The notes under the pieces are model-generated. The model did not search any database. It saw only the letters and a list, made by a program, of their open reading frames with translations, and was not told the origin of the DNA. A stretch of 64,000 nucleotides of DNA from Streptomyces sp. XY006 (GTDB lineage Bacteria; Actinomycetota; Actinomycetes; Streptomycetales; Streptomycetaceae): NCBI RefSeq assembly GCF_002237655.1, contig NZ_NOKT01000018.1:1-64000 (forward strand), written 5' to 3'. Made by a program: the position numbers and the translations under genes. Shown in pieces: positions 24,742 through 35,185 of this stretch. Position 1 is the stretch's first letter. Each line of letters opens with the position of its first letter.

Positions 24742-27700
24742 TCAGCGGGCGTTGAAGTACTTCGCCTCGGGGTGGTGGATCACGATGGCGTCCGTGGACT
24801 GCTCCGGGTGCAGCTGGAACTCCTCGGACAGGTGGACGCCGATGCGCTCCGGCTGGAGCAGGTCCGCGATCTTGGCGCGGTCCTCCAGGTTCGGGCAGGC
24901 GCCGTAGCCGAGGGAGAAGCGGGCGCCCCGGTACTTGAGCTCGAACATGCCCTGCATCTCGTCCGGGTCCTCGCCGGCGAAGCCGAGTTCGGAGCGGACG
25001 CGGGCGTGCCAGTACTCGGCGAGGGCCTCGGCGAGCTGCACGGACAGGCCGTGCAGTTCGAGGTAGTCACGGTAGGCGTTGGCCTCGAACAGGCGTGCGG
25101 TCTCCTCGCCGATGCGTGAGCCGACGGTGACGACCTGGAGGCCGACGACGTCGGTCTCGCCGGACTCCTCCGGGCGGAAGAAGTCGGCCAGGCACAGGCG
25201 CCGGCCCCGGCGCTGGCGCGGGAAGGTGAAGCGGGTGCGCTCGTTGCCCTGGTCGTCCAGGATGATCAGGTCGTCGTCCTTGGAGACGCAGGGGAAGTAG
25301 CCGTAGACCACGGCCGCCTCCAGCAGGTTCTCCGTCTGGAGCCGGTCGAGCAGGCCGCGCAGCCGGGGGCGGCCCTCGCTCTCGACGAGTGCCTCGTAGG
25401 ACGGGCCCTCGCCCGTGCGGGCCTGCTTCAGGCCCCACTGCCCCTTGAACAGGGCGCCCTCGTCGAGCCAGCTCGCGTACTCCTTGAGCTGGATGCCCTT
25501 GATGACGCGGGTGCCGCGGAAGGGCGGGGTGGGCACGGGGTTGTCGGTGGCCACGTCGGAGCGGACGTGCCCCTCCTCGGGGCGCTCCTCCACGGCGGCC
25601 GGGGCGGCGGCCCGGACCCGGCGCTGCTTCAGCTCGGGCAGCTTCGCGCCGGGCACGCCCCGCTTGACGCCGATGAGGGCGTCCATCAGGCGCAGGCCCT
25701 CGAAGGCGTCGCGGGCGTAGCGCACCTCGCCCTCGTAGAGCTCGTGCAGGTCCTGCTCGACGTAGGCGCGGGTGAGGGCGGCGCCGCCGAGGATGACCGG
25801 GTACTTCGCCGCCAGGTCGCGCTGGTTCAGCTCCTCCAGGTTCTCCTTCATGATCACGGTGGACTTGACCAGGAGACCGGACATGCCGATGACGTCGGCC
25901 CGGTGCTCCTCGGCGGCGTCGAGGATCGCGGAGACCGGCTGCTTGATGCCGAGGTTGACGACGTTGTAGCCGTTGTTGGTCAGGATGATGTCGACGAGGT
26001 TCTTGCCGATGTCGTGCACGTCGCCGCGCACGGTGGCGAGGACGATGGTGCCCTTGCCGGCCTCGTCGGTCTTCTCCATGTGCGGTTCGAGGTGGGCGAC
26101 GGCGGCCTTCATCACCTCGGCGGACTGCAGGACGAACGGCAGCTGCATCTGGCCGGAGCCGAACAGCTCGCCGACGACCTTCATGCCCTCCAGCAGGGTC
26201 TGGTTGACGATGTCGAGCGCGGGCCGCTCCCGGAGCGCCTCGTCGAGGTCGGCTTCGAGGCCGTTGCGCTCGCCGTCGATGATGCGGCGCTGCAGGCGCT
26301 CGTCCAGCGGCAGGGCGGCCAGCTCCTCGGCCTTGCCGGCCTTGAGGGACTTGGCCGTGGCGCCCTCGAAGAGCTGCATGAGCTTCTGCAGCGGGTCGTA
26401 GCCCTCGGCACGGCGGTCGTAGATGAGGTCCAGAGCCGTCTGGACCTCCTCCTCGCTGAAGCGGGCGATCGGCAGGATCTTCGAGGCGTGCACGATCGCC
26501 GAGTCCAGGCCCGCCTTGACGCACTCGTCGAGGAATACGGAGTTCAGCAGGATGCGGGCGGCCGGGTTGAGGCCGAAGGAGATGTTGGACAGGCCCAGGG
26601 TCGTCTGCACCTTCGGGTGGCGCCGCTTCAGTTCGCGGATGCCCTCGATGGTGGCGATGCCGTCCTTGCGGGACTCCTCCTGGCCGGTGCAGATGGTGAA
26701 GGTGAGGCAGTCGACGAGGATGTCCTCCTCGTGGATGCCCCAGTTGCCGGTGAGGTCGTCGATGAGCCGCTCGGCGATCTCGACCTTCTTCTCGGCGGTG
26801 CGGGCCTGGCCCTCCTCGTCGATGGTGAGCGCGATGAGGGCGGCGCCGTGCTCCTTGGCGAGCTGGGTGACCTTGGCGAAGCGGGACTCGGGGCCGTCGC
26901 CGTCCTCGTAGTTCACCGAGTTGATCACCGCGCGGCCGCCGAGCTTCTCCAGGCCGGCCCGGATCACCTCGACCTCGGTGGAGTCCAGCACGATCGGCAG
27001 GGTGGAGGCGGTGGCGAAGCGGCCGGCCAGTTCCTCCATGTCGGCGACGCCGTCGCGGCCGACGTAGTCCACGCACAGGTCGAGCATGTGCGCGCCCTCG
27101 CGGATCTGCTCGCGCGCCATCTCCACGCAGTCGTCCCAGCGGCCGTCCAGCATGGCCTCGCGGAACTTCTTCGAGCCGTTGGCGTTGGTGCGCTCGCCGA
27201 TGGCCAGGTAGGAGGTGTCCTGCCGGAACGGCACCGACTGGTACAGGGAGGCGGCGCCCGGCTCGGGCTGGGGGGCGCGCTCGGTCGGGGTGACGTCCCG
27301 GACCCGCTCGACCAGCTGCCGCAGGTGCTCGGGGGTGGTGCCGCAGCAGCCGCCGACCAGGGACAGGCCGTAGTCCCGGACGAAGTTCTGCTGGGCGTCG
27401 GCCAGGCCCTCGGGGTCGAGCGGGAAGTGCGCGCCGTCCTTGGTGAGGATCGGCAGGCCGGCGTTGGGCATGCACAGCAGCGGGATGCGCGAGTGGCGCG
27501 TCAGGTAGCGCAGGTGCTCGCTCATCTCGGCGGGGCCGGTGGAGCAGTTCAGGCCGATCATGTCGATGCCGAGGGGCTCCAGCGCGGTCAGCGCCGCGCC
27601 GATCTCGGAGCCGAGCAGCATGGTGCCGGTGGTCTCGAACGCCATGGAACACAGCAGGGGGACCTCGACGCCGGTGGCCTCCATGGCCCGGCGGGCGCCC

Positions 27701-28257
27701 AGGACGGACGCCTTGGTCTGCAGGAGGTCCTGCGTGGTCTCCACGATGAGCGCGTCGGCGCCGCCGGCGAGCAGGCCCTCGGCGTTGGCCTGGTAGCCGT
27801 CGCGGATCGTGCCGTAGGTGATGTGGCCGAGCGTGGGCAGCTTGGTGCCGGGGCCGATGGAGCCCAGGACCCAGCGGGGCCGTCCGTCGCGGGCGGCGTA
27901 CTCGTCGGCCGCCTCGCGGGCGATGCGGGCGCCGGCCTCGGACAGTTCGTGGATCCGCTCGGAGATCTCGTACTCGGCCATGGCCGAGTGGTTGGCGCCG
28001 AAGGTGTTGGTCTCGACGCAGTCGACGCCGACGGCGAAGTAGGCGTCGTGGACGGAGCGGACGATGTCCGGGCGGGTCAGGTTGAGGATCTCGTTGCAGC
28101 CCTCGAGATTCTCGAAGTCCTCCAGCGTGGGGTCCTGTGCCTGGAGCATGGTGCCCATGGCACCGTCGGCCACCACCACACGGGTGGCCAGTGCCTCTCG
28201 GAGCGCGGACACGCGGGTCCGGCTGTCTGCGGAAGGGGTCGGCGGCAACGAGGCCAT
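24742..28257 (-). CDS. metH: Cobalamin-dependent methionine synthase MetH
   Basis: 1171 residues, slightly shorter than the E. coli enzyme but with all modules. The homocysteine domain has DGAMGTMLQ (31-39) and the zinc ligands Cys238 (LNCSTGP) and Cys304-305 (GGCCGTT). The pterin (methyl-tetrahydrofolate) domain contains GERTNANGSKKF. The B12 domain has DVHDIGKN, whose His (about residue 746) binds cobalt. The C-terminus is the reactivation (SAM-binding) domain. GAGGGAG precedes the ATG. It is divergent from gylR. I see no B12 box of a cobalamin riboswitch in the 316-bp upstream region. Confidence 0.97.
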   Translation of the reverse strand: MASLPPTPSADSRTRVSALREALATRVVVADGAMGTMLQAQDPTLEDFENLEGCNEILNLTRPDIVRSVHDAYFAVGVDCVETNTFGANHSAMAEYEISERIHELSEAGARIAREAADEYAARDGRPRWVLGSIGPGTKLPTLGHITYGTIRDGYQANAEGLLAGGADALIVETTQDLLQTKASVLGARRAMEATGVEVPLLCSMAFETTGTMLLGSEIGAALTALEPLGIDMIGLNCSTGPAEMSEHLRYLTRHSRIPLLCMPNAGLPILTKDGAHFPLDPEGLADAQQNFVRDYGLSLVGGCCGTTPEHLRQLVERVRDVTPTERAPQPEPGAASLYQSVPFRQDTSYLAIGERTNANGSKKFREAMLDGRWDDCVEMAREQIREGAHMLDLCVDYVGRDGVADMEELAGRFATASTLPIVLDSTEVEVIRAGLEKLGGRAVINSVNYEDGDGPESRFAKVTQLAKEHGAALIALTIDEEGQARTAEKKVEIAERLIDDLTGNWGIHEEDILVDCLTFTICTGQEESRKDGIATIEGIRELKRRHPKVQTTLGLSNISFGLNPAARILLNSVFLDECVKAGLDSAIVHASKILPIARFSEEEVQTALDLIYDRRAEGYDPLQKLMQLFEGATAKSLKAGKAEELAALPLDERLQRRIIDGERNGLEADLDEALRERPALDIVNQTLLEGMKVVGELFGSGQMQLPFVLQSAEVMKAAVAHLEPHMEKTDEAGKGTIVLATVRGDVHDIGKNLVDIILTNNGYNVVNLGIKQPVSAILDAAEEHRADVIGMSGLLVKSTVIMKENLEELNQRDLAAKYPVILGGAALTRAYVEQDLHELYEGEVRYARDAFEGLRLMDALIGVKRGVPGAKLPELKQRRVRAAAPAAVEERPEEGHVRSDVATDNPVPTPPFRGTRVIKGIQLKEYASWLDEGALFKGQWGLKQARTGEGPSYEALVESEGRPRLRGLLDRLQTENLLEAAVVYGYFPCVSKDDDLIILDDQGNERTRFTFPRQRRGRRLCLADFFRPEESGETDVVGLQVVTVGSRIGEETARLFEANAYRDYLELHGLSVQLAEALAEYWHARVRSELGFAGEDPDEMQGMFELKYRGARFSLGYGACPNLEDRAKIADLLQPERIGVHLSEEFQLHPEQSTDAIVIHHPEAKYFNAR

Positions 28258-28502
28258 GAAAAGGGCTCCCTCGGATGCGACGGCTGTCGGCTATGCGGCT
28301 TCCCGGACATCCGGCAGGGCATCCGGGGACGGCGCACGGCGCCAGCGTAACCGGGAGTCGGCTTGGATGGGCAGCGCGTCCACGGGGCGGACGCGCCGGC
28401 GTAGTCGGGGCCTCCCGGGCGGCGCACGGGTGACGGTCCGGCCGGGGGCGACACAACAAATGGTGACCCGCCATTAGCGAGAGGTCGGCAACGACCGGTA
28501 GT
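28258..28502. other. Divergent upstream region of metH and gylR
   Basis: No gene. On the minus strand it is metH's leader, GC-rich and without a recognisable riboswitch. On the plus strand it ends in TAGTGT (28499-28504), a plausible gylR -10 that abuts the dyad at 28503. Confidence 0.5.
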
Positions 28503-28519
28503 GTTCGACATTGCCGAAC
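28503..28519. promoter_or_regulatory. Probable GylR operator upstream of gylR
   Basis: GTTCGACATTGCCGAAC is a perfect GTTCG-N7-CGAAC dyad 55 bp before gylR. It overlaps the end of the candidate -10 TAGTGT. Fifteen of 17 positions match the site upstream of glpF, which points to one regulator and to autoregulation. Confidence 0.75.
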
Positions 28520-28573
28520 GAGGGCTGTCGGCCCCGCTTGTCGGCGGTCGAAGGGGACGGAGGCAGTACGGCG

Positions 28574-29347
28574 ATGGCACGGAACATCCAGTCGCTCGAG
28601 CGAGCGGCCGCGATGCTGCGGCTGCTGGCGGGCGGCGAGCGGCGGCTCGGCCTGTCGGACATCGCCTCGTCGCTGGGCCTGGCCAAGGGCACGGCCCACG
28701 GCATACTGCGCACCCTCCAGCAGGAGGGCTTCGTCGAGCAGGACGACGCCTCCGGGCGCTATCAGCTGGGCGCGGAGCTGCTGCGCCTGGGCACGACCTA
28801 CCTGGACGTGCACGAGCTGCGGGCGCGCGCCCTGGTGTGGACCGACGACCTGGCCCGCTCCAGCGGCGAGAGCGTCTACCTGGGCGTGCTGCACCAGCAG
28901 GGCGTGCTGATCGTGCACCACGTGTTCCGGCCCGACGACAGCCGGCAGGTCCTGGAGATCGGGGCCATGCAGCCGCTGCACTCCACGGCCCTGGGCAAGG
29001 TGCTGTCCGCCTACGACCCGGTGGCGCACAGCGAGGCCCTGGAGGCCGACCGCAAGGCGTTCACGGACCGCACGGTGTGCGAGCCGGAGGAGTTCGAGCA
29101 CATCCTCGACGTCACGCGCGCGCGGGGTTACGCGGCGGACGTGGAGGAGACCTGGGAGGGCGTCGCCTCGCTCGCCGCCCCCATCCACGACCGGCGGCGG
29201 ATGCCGGTCGGCGCGGTCGGCATCACCGGCGCCGTGGAGCGGCTGTGCCGCCCCGGCGAGGAGGCCGTGCTGCGCCCCGAGCTCATCGCGGCCGTCCGGG
29301 ACTGCGCCCGCGCGGTCTCTCGCGACCTGGGCGCCGGGCGGTTCTGA
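28574..29347 (+). CDS. gylR: IclR-family glycerol operon regulator GylR
   Basis: 257 residues, close to the known GylR size. N-terminal winged helix (LGLSDIASSLGLAKGTAHGILRTLQQEGF, about 25-53), then the IclR effector domain with GAMQPLHSTALGKVLSA. It represses the glycerol genes downstream and probably itself; glycerol or glycerol-3-phosphate is the known inducer in Streptomyces. GGAGG lies 10 bases before the ATG at 28574, so an in-frame upstream start (28511) is not used: it would fall inside the operator. The glpF operon follows on the same strand. Confidence 0.95.
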   Translation: MARNIQSLERAAAMLRLLAGGERRLGLSDIASSLGLAKGTAHGILRTLQQEGFVEQDDASGRYQLGAELLRLGTTYLDVHELRARALVWTDDLARSSGESVYLGVLHQQGVLIVHHVFRPDDSRQVLEIGAMQPLHSTALGKVLSAYDPVAHSEALEADRKAFTDRTVCEPEEFEHILDVTRARGYAADVEETWEGVASLAAPIHDRRRMPVGAVGITGAVERLCRPGEEAVLRPELIAAVRDCARAVSRDLGAGRF

Positions 29348-29522
29348 CGCCTCACCACACAACCGGGACGCCGGACGGCGTCCCGGACTTCGGCATGCCC
29401 GGGCGCATCCCCGTTCCGACCTGCACGAAGATCCACGGACGCACGGCGATCAGTAACGATCGTGTTTTCGACGACACAGCTCTTGACGTGCTCGTAACGC
29501 CGAAGCAAGACTCCCGTCCATC

Positions 29523-29539
29523 GGTCGACATTGTCGAAC
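29523..29539. promoter_or_regulatory. Probable GylR operator upstream of glpF
   Basis: GGTCGACATTGTCGAAC contains the perfect core TCGAC-ATT-GTCGA. It lies where the -35 of the glpF promoter would be: a -10 candidate TAGAGT is at 29559-29564. Binding here would block transcription of glpF-glpK-glpD. Confidence 0.75.
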
Positions 29540-29620
29540 AGCTACCGGCAATACGCGCTAGAGTGTGACAACGCCAGGCCGGTATCGAACTTCCCTGGAC
29601 GTAGGACAAAGGAGTCGCGG

Positions 29621-30415
29621 GTGTCCAGCTCCGACATCTTCATCGGCGAGACCATCGGTACCGCCATACTCATCCTCCTCGGCGGTGGCGTCTGCGCCGC
29701 CGTCACGCTGAAGGCTTCCAAGGCCCGTAACGCCGGCTGGCTCGCCATCACCTTCGGGTGGGGCTTCGCGGTGCTCACGGCGGTCTACACCACGGCGCCG
29801 CTCTCCGGCGCCCATCTGAACCCGGCCGTCACGCTCGCCCTGGCGATCAAGGACGGCGACTGGAACAACGTTCCGGTCTACTGGGCCGGACAGGTCCTCG
29901 GCGCCATGATCGGCGCGGCCCTGGTCTGGATCGCCTACTACGGTCAGTTCCACGCCCACCTCACCGACCGCGAGATCGTCGGCGGTCCGGGTGCGCAGGA
30001 CACGGCGGCCAAGGCCGTCGAGGCCCAGGAGCAGGGCGCCGGCCCCGTGCTGGGCGTCTTCTCCACCGGCCCCGAGGTCCGGGTCGCCTGGCAGAACGTC
30101 GCCACGGAGGTCATCGGCACGATCGTGCTGGTGCTGGCCGTGCTCACCCAGGGCCTGAACGACGCGGGCAACGGCCTGGGCACCCTGGGGGCCCTGATCA
30201 CCGCGCTCGTGGTGGTCTCCATCGGCCTCTCCCTCGGCGGCCCGACGGGGTACGCGATCAACCCGGCCCGTGACCTCGGTCCGCGTATCGTGCACGCCCT
30301 GCTGCCGCTGCCCAACAAGGGCGGCTCCGACTGGGGCTACGCCTGGGTTCCCGTGGTGGGTCCGCTGATCGGCGGCGCCATCGCGGCAGGCATCTACAAC
30401 GTCGCATTCGCCTAG
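29621..30415 (+). CDS. glpF: Glycerol facilitator (aquaglyceroporin) GlpF/GylC
   Basis: 264 residues from a GTG with AAAGGAG 7 bases upstream. Six membrane spans and the two pore motifs HLNPAV (NPA 67-69) and AINPARDLG. The Asp after the second NPA-R is typical of glycerol-conducting rather than water-only channels. It is the first gene of the glycerol operon, letting glycerol in for GlpK. An 83-bp gap separates it from glpK. Confidence 0.95.
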   Translation: MSSSDIFIGETIGTAILILLGGGVCAAVTLKASKARNAGWLAITFGWGFAVLTAVYTTAPLSGAHLNPAVTLALAIKDGDWNNVPVYWAGQVLGAMIGAALVWIAYYGQFHAHLTDREIVGGPGAQDTAAKAVEAQEQGAGPVLGVFSTGPEVRVAWQNVATEVIGTIVLVLAVLTQGLNDAGNGLGTLGALITALVVVSIGLSLGGPTGYAINPARDLGPRIVHALLPLPNKGGSDWGYAWVPVVGPLIGGAIAAGIYNVAFA

Positions 30416-30498
30416 GAGTACGACTTCGCGTCCGCGCGAAACTTCCAGCAAGCGCCGTACGTAAAGCCCCTTAAAACCGGAATTACCAGGAGCACACA

Positions 30499-32037
<1,539 letters not shown>

Positions 32038-32045
32038 GAAACAGC

Positions 32046-33662
32046 ATGACCACTCAGTCCACCCTGCAGTCCGTGCCTGCCCTGGGGACGCACCCGGCCT
32101 CCGGCTCCAACCCGAGCCGGGCCGAGACCAGGGAGCAGCTCGCCAAGGCGTCGTACGACCTTCTCGTGATCGGCGGTGGCATCCTGGGCATCTCCACCGC
32201 CTGGCATGCCGCGCAGTCCGGCCTCAGGGTGGCTCTGGTGGACGCCGGCGACTTCGCCGGCGCCACGTCCTCCGCCTCCTCCAAGCTGCTCCACGGCGGT
32301 CTGCGCTACCTGCAGACCGGCGCGGTGAAGCTGGTGGCGGAGAACCACTTCGAGCGCCGTGCGGTCTCCCGCCAGGTGGCTCCCCACCTGGCGAACCCGC
32401 TCACGTTCTACCTCCCGGTGTACAAGGGCGGGCCGCACGGCGCGGCGAAGCTGGGCGCGGGCGTCTTCGCCTACTCCGCGCTCTCCGCCTTCGGCGACGG
32501 CGTCGGGCACCTGCTCTCGCCGGCCAAGGCCGCGCAGGACGTGCCCGAGCTGCGCACCGAGAACCTCAAGGCCGTGGCCGTCTACGGCGACGACCAGATG
32601 AACGACGCCCGCATGGCGCTGATGACGGTCCGCGCGGCCGTCGAGGCCGGCGCGGTCGTGCTCAACCACGCCGAGGTCACCGGCCTGCGCTTCACCCAGG
32701 GCCGGGTCACGGGCGCCGAGCTGAAGGACCGGCTGTCCGGCGACGAGTTCGGCGTCAACGCCCGGCTGGTGCTGAACGCGACCGGTCCGTGGGTCGACCA
32801 CCTGCGCCGGATGGAGAACCCGGACGCGGCGCCCTCCATCCGCCTGTCGAAGGGCGCGCACCTGGTCCTCAAGCGCACCTCCCCCTGGAAGGCCGCGCTC
32901 GCCACCCCGATCGACAAGTACCGCATCACCTTCGCCCTCCCCTGGGAGGACATGCTGCTGCTCGGCACCACCGACGAGGTGTTCGAGGGCGACCCGGCGG
33001 ACGTCTCGGTCACCGAGCAGGACATAACCCAGATCCTGGACGAGGCCGCCTTCTCGGTCCGCGACCAGCAGCTCAGCCGTGACCTGATCACGTACTCCTT
33101 CGCCGGCCTGCGCGTGCTGCCGGGCGGCCCCGGCGACACCGCCAAGGCCAAGCGTGAGACGGTCGTCACCGAGGGCCGGGGCGGCATGCTGTCCGTCGCG
33201 GGCGGCAAGTGGACCACCTTCCGCCACATCGGCCGGACGATCATGAAGAAGCTGGAGACGCTTCCGGGCCACCCGCTCGGCGACGACTTCGAGCCGATCA
33301 GCTCGCTGCCGAAGAAGCTGCCGCTGCCCGGTATCGCCAACCCGCGCGCGGTCGCCCACCGGCTGCTGACCGACCGCCCGGCGCCCGGCCCGCGCATGGC
33401 GGCCGACACGGCCCGGCACCTGGCCACGCACTACGGCTCGCTGGCCTTCGACATCGCCCGGCTGGCCAACGAGAGCCCGGAGCTCGCCGAGCGCGTCCAC
33501 CCCGACGCCCCGGAGATCTGGGCCCAGGTCGTCTGGGCGCGGGACCACGAGTGGGCCGAGACGCAGGACGACGTGCTGCGCCGCCGGACCACGCTGACCA
33601 TCCGCGGCCTGGCCACGGGCGAGGTCCGCGCCAAGGTGCAGGACCTGCTCGACAAGAAGTAG
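32046..33662 (+). CDS. glpD: Glycerol-3-phosphate dehydrogenase GlpD/GylB
   Basis: 538 residues. The N-terminus has the FAD dinucleotide fold DLLVIGGGILGIS (about residues 38-50) and KLLHGGLRYL, characteristic of FAD-dependent GlpD. The C-terminal cap domain follows. It oxidises glycerol-3-phosphate to dihydroxyacetone phosphate, passing electrons to quinone at the membrane. It ends the gyl operon, with a clear hairpin 31 bp after the stop. Confidence 0.97.
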   Translation: MTTQSTLQSVPALGTHPASGSNPSRAETREQLAKASYDLLVIGGGILGISTAWHAAQSGLRVALVDAGDFAGATSSASSKLLHGGLRYLQTGAVKLVAENHFERRAVSRQVAPHLANPLTFYLPVYKGGPHGAAKLGAGVFAYSALSAFGDGVGHLLSPAKAAQDVPELRTENLKAVAVYGDDQMNDARMALMTVRAAVEAGAVVLNHAEVTGLRFTQGRVTGAELKDRLSGDEFGVNARLVLNATGPWVDHLRRMENPDAAPSIRLSKGAHLVLKRTSPWKAALATPIDKYRITFALPWEDMLLLGTTDEVFEGDPADVSVTEQDITQILDEAAFSVRDQQLSRDLITYSFAGLRVLPGGPGDTAKAKRETVVTEGRGGMLSVAGGKWTTFRHIGRTIMKKLETLPGHPLGDDFEPISSLPKKLPLPGIANPRAVAHRLLTDRPAPGPRMAADTARHLATHYGSLAFDIARLANESPELAERVHPDAPEIWAQVVWARDHEWAETQDDVLRRRTTLTIRGLATGEVRAKVQDLLDKK

Positions 33663-33692
33663 GCACCACCCGGGCAGGACCGGGGGTCGCGA

Positions 33693-33724
33693 GGGGCGGT
33701 TCCACGCCGACGGAGCCGCCCCTT
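33693..33724 (+). terminator. Terminator of the glycerol operon
   Basis: AGGGGCGGTTCC (33693-33704) pairs with GGAGCCGCCCCT (33713-33724), 12 bp with one G-T pair and an 8-nt loop, just after glpD. Confidence 0.8.
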
Positions 33725-33742
33725 CCGCGTTCCCGGGTCTCC

Positions 33743-33973
33743 GACGTCACCAGCCTCGACCCGCACCTGCTGCTGGAGGCGATCGGCCTCGTCATGGACT
33801 TCCACCGCGACGACACGGTGGCGCGGCCTGACCCTGGAGGACGCCGTGGGGCGCACGCTGCGCGAGCACCGGGCGATCCTGGCCGACCTGGGCGACCGGG
33901 ACGCCGAGGCGGCACGCTCGTGGGCGCCGTGCACATCGCGAGCGTGGAGCAGTGGCTGCGCTCCACGCTGTGA
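33743..33973 (+). pseudogene. Remnant of an FCD-type (GntR/FadR) regulator C-terminus
   Basis: The beginning reads DPHLLLEAIGLVMDFHRDDT and the end VHIASVEQWLRSTL-stop in one frame. The middle reads GRTLREHRAILADLGDRDAEAA in another. Put together they resemble the last helices of an FCD ligand-binding domain (EHRAIL...RDAEAAR...HI..VE). This implies an insertion near 33826-33832 and a deletion near 33915 that compensate. No helix-turn-helix part exists upstream, where glpD ends. It accounts for half of the 470-bp gap before the PAC2 gene; 33974-34132 shows no gene. Confidence 0.42.
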
Positions 33974-34132
33974 CCAGGGCCTCACGGAGCGCTCGGAGGG
34001 ATCCGGGTGTGTTCCGGGGTGGATCACGGGGCAGTGATGGGGGCACTCCCCCTGCGAGGGGGCTGCGGACGCCCCCTTGGCACGCCGTAAAGTTGGGGGG
34101 TCAAGCGAGGGCACGTCGGAAGGAGGCACTGG

Positions 34133-35116
34133 GTGATCGAGCTCGAGGGGGTTCCCGAGCTGATCGACCCGGTCATGGTGGCCGCGTTCGAGGGCTGGAA
34201 CGATGCCGGCGACGCCGCCTCCACCGCGGTCGCGCATCTGGACAGGGAGTGGAAGGGCGAGGTCTTCGCGGCGCTGGACGCCGAGGACTACTACGACTTC
34301 CAGGTCAACCGCCCCACGGTCTTCATGGAAGCGGGCGTCCGCAAGATCACATGGCCGACGACAAGGTTGTCGGTGGTCCGGGTCGGCGGTGACAAGCCGC
34401 GCGACCTGGTGCTGGTCCGGGGGATCGAGCCGTCCATGCGGTGGCGTTCGTTCTGCAACGAGCTGCTCGGCTTCGCACACGAACTCGGCGTGGAACTGGT
34501 GGTCGTCCTGGGCGCTCTGCTCGGCGACACCCCGCACACGCGTCCGGTTCCGATCAGCGGGACGACGTCCGACCCGGACCTGGCCCGGCGCATGGACCTG
34601 GAGGAGACCAAGTACGAGGGCCCCACGGGCATCGTCGGCGTCCTCCAGGAGGCGTGCACGCACGCGGGCGTGCCGGCGGTGTCGCTGTGGGCGGCGGTGC
34701 CGCACTACGTGTCGCAGCCGCCCAACCCGAAGGCCACGCTGGCCCTGCTGAACCGGCTGGAGGACCTGATCGACGTGCGCATCCCGCTGGGCGAGCTGCC
34801 CGAGGACGCGCGCGCCTGGCAGGTCGGCGTGGACCAGCTGGCCGCGGAGGACAGCGAGGTCGCCGAGTACGTCCAGTCGCTGGAGGAGGCCCGGGACACC
34901 GCGGAGCTGCCGGAGGCGTCGGGCGAGGCGATCGCCCGCGAGTTCGAGCGCTACCTGCGGCGCCGGGACGGCGGCGGACCGCCCGGGGCCGGCGGGCACG
35001 CGACGGCGGACGGCAGCGACGCCACGTCGTACCTGCGGGACAACCCCAGTGGCCGCACGCGGCCGCCGAAACCGCCCAAGCCGGGCCCCGACGACGAGGA
35101 TTCGTCGGAGGACTGA
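34133..35116 (+). CDS. PAC2-family protein
   Basis: 327 residues from a GTG with GGAAGGAGG upstream. It contains VAAFEGWNDAGDAAS, GALLGDTPHTRPV and VSLWAAVPHYVSQPPNPKA, the conserved blocks of the PAC2 (proteasome assembly chaperone 2) family. The final 70 residues are a Gly/Pro/Asp-rich tail. Its biochemical role in actinobacteria is not established; the name comes from eukaryotic proteasome chaperones. It stands alone between the decayed regulator and a strong convergent terminator. Confidence 0.9.
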   Translation: MIELEGVPELIDPVMVAAFEGWNDAGDAASTAVAHLDREWKGEVFAALDAEDYYDFQVNRPTVFMEAGVRKITWPTTRLSVVRVGGDKPRDLVLVRGIEPSMRWRSFCNELLGFAHELGVELVVVLGALLGDTPHTRPVPISGTTSDPDLARRMDLEETKYEGPTGIVGVLQEACTHAGVPAVSLWAAVPHYVSQPPNPKATLALLNRLEDLIDVRIPLGELPEDARAWQVGVDQLAAEDSEVAEYVQSLEEARDTAELPEASGEAIAREFERYLRRRDGGGPPGAGGHATADGSDATSYLRDNPSGRTRPPKPPKPGPDDEDSSED

Positions 35117-35123
35117 GCATCAG

Positions 35124-35165
35124 CGTGAAAGGGGCGTCTCCCGGTCGGGAGACGCCCCTTTCACG
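35124..35165. terminator. Perfect bidirectional terminator between PAC2 and mshC
   Basis: A 19-bp perfect stem (arm CGTGAAAGGGGCGTCTCCC at 35124-35142) with a GGTC loop. A-rich and T-rich outer pairs give a T-run on both strands. It lies between convergent stops. Confidence 0.93.
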
Positions 35166-35185
35166 TCAGGGCCACGCGGATGCGG

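Noticed and set aside
28258..28573. Cobalamin riboswitch before metH
   Set aside because: No B12-box-like sequence or matching fold could be found on the minus strand.
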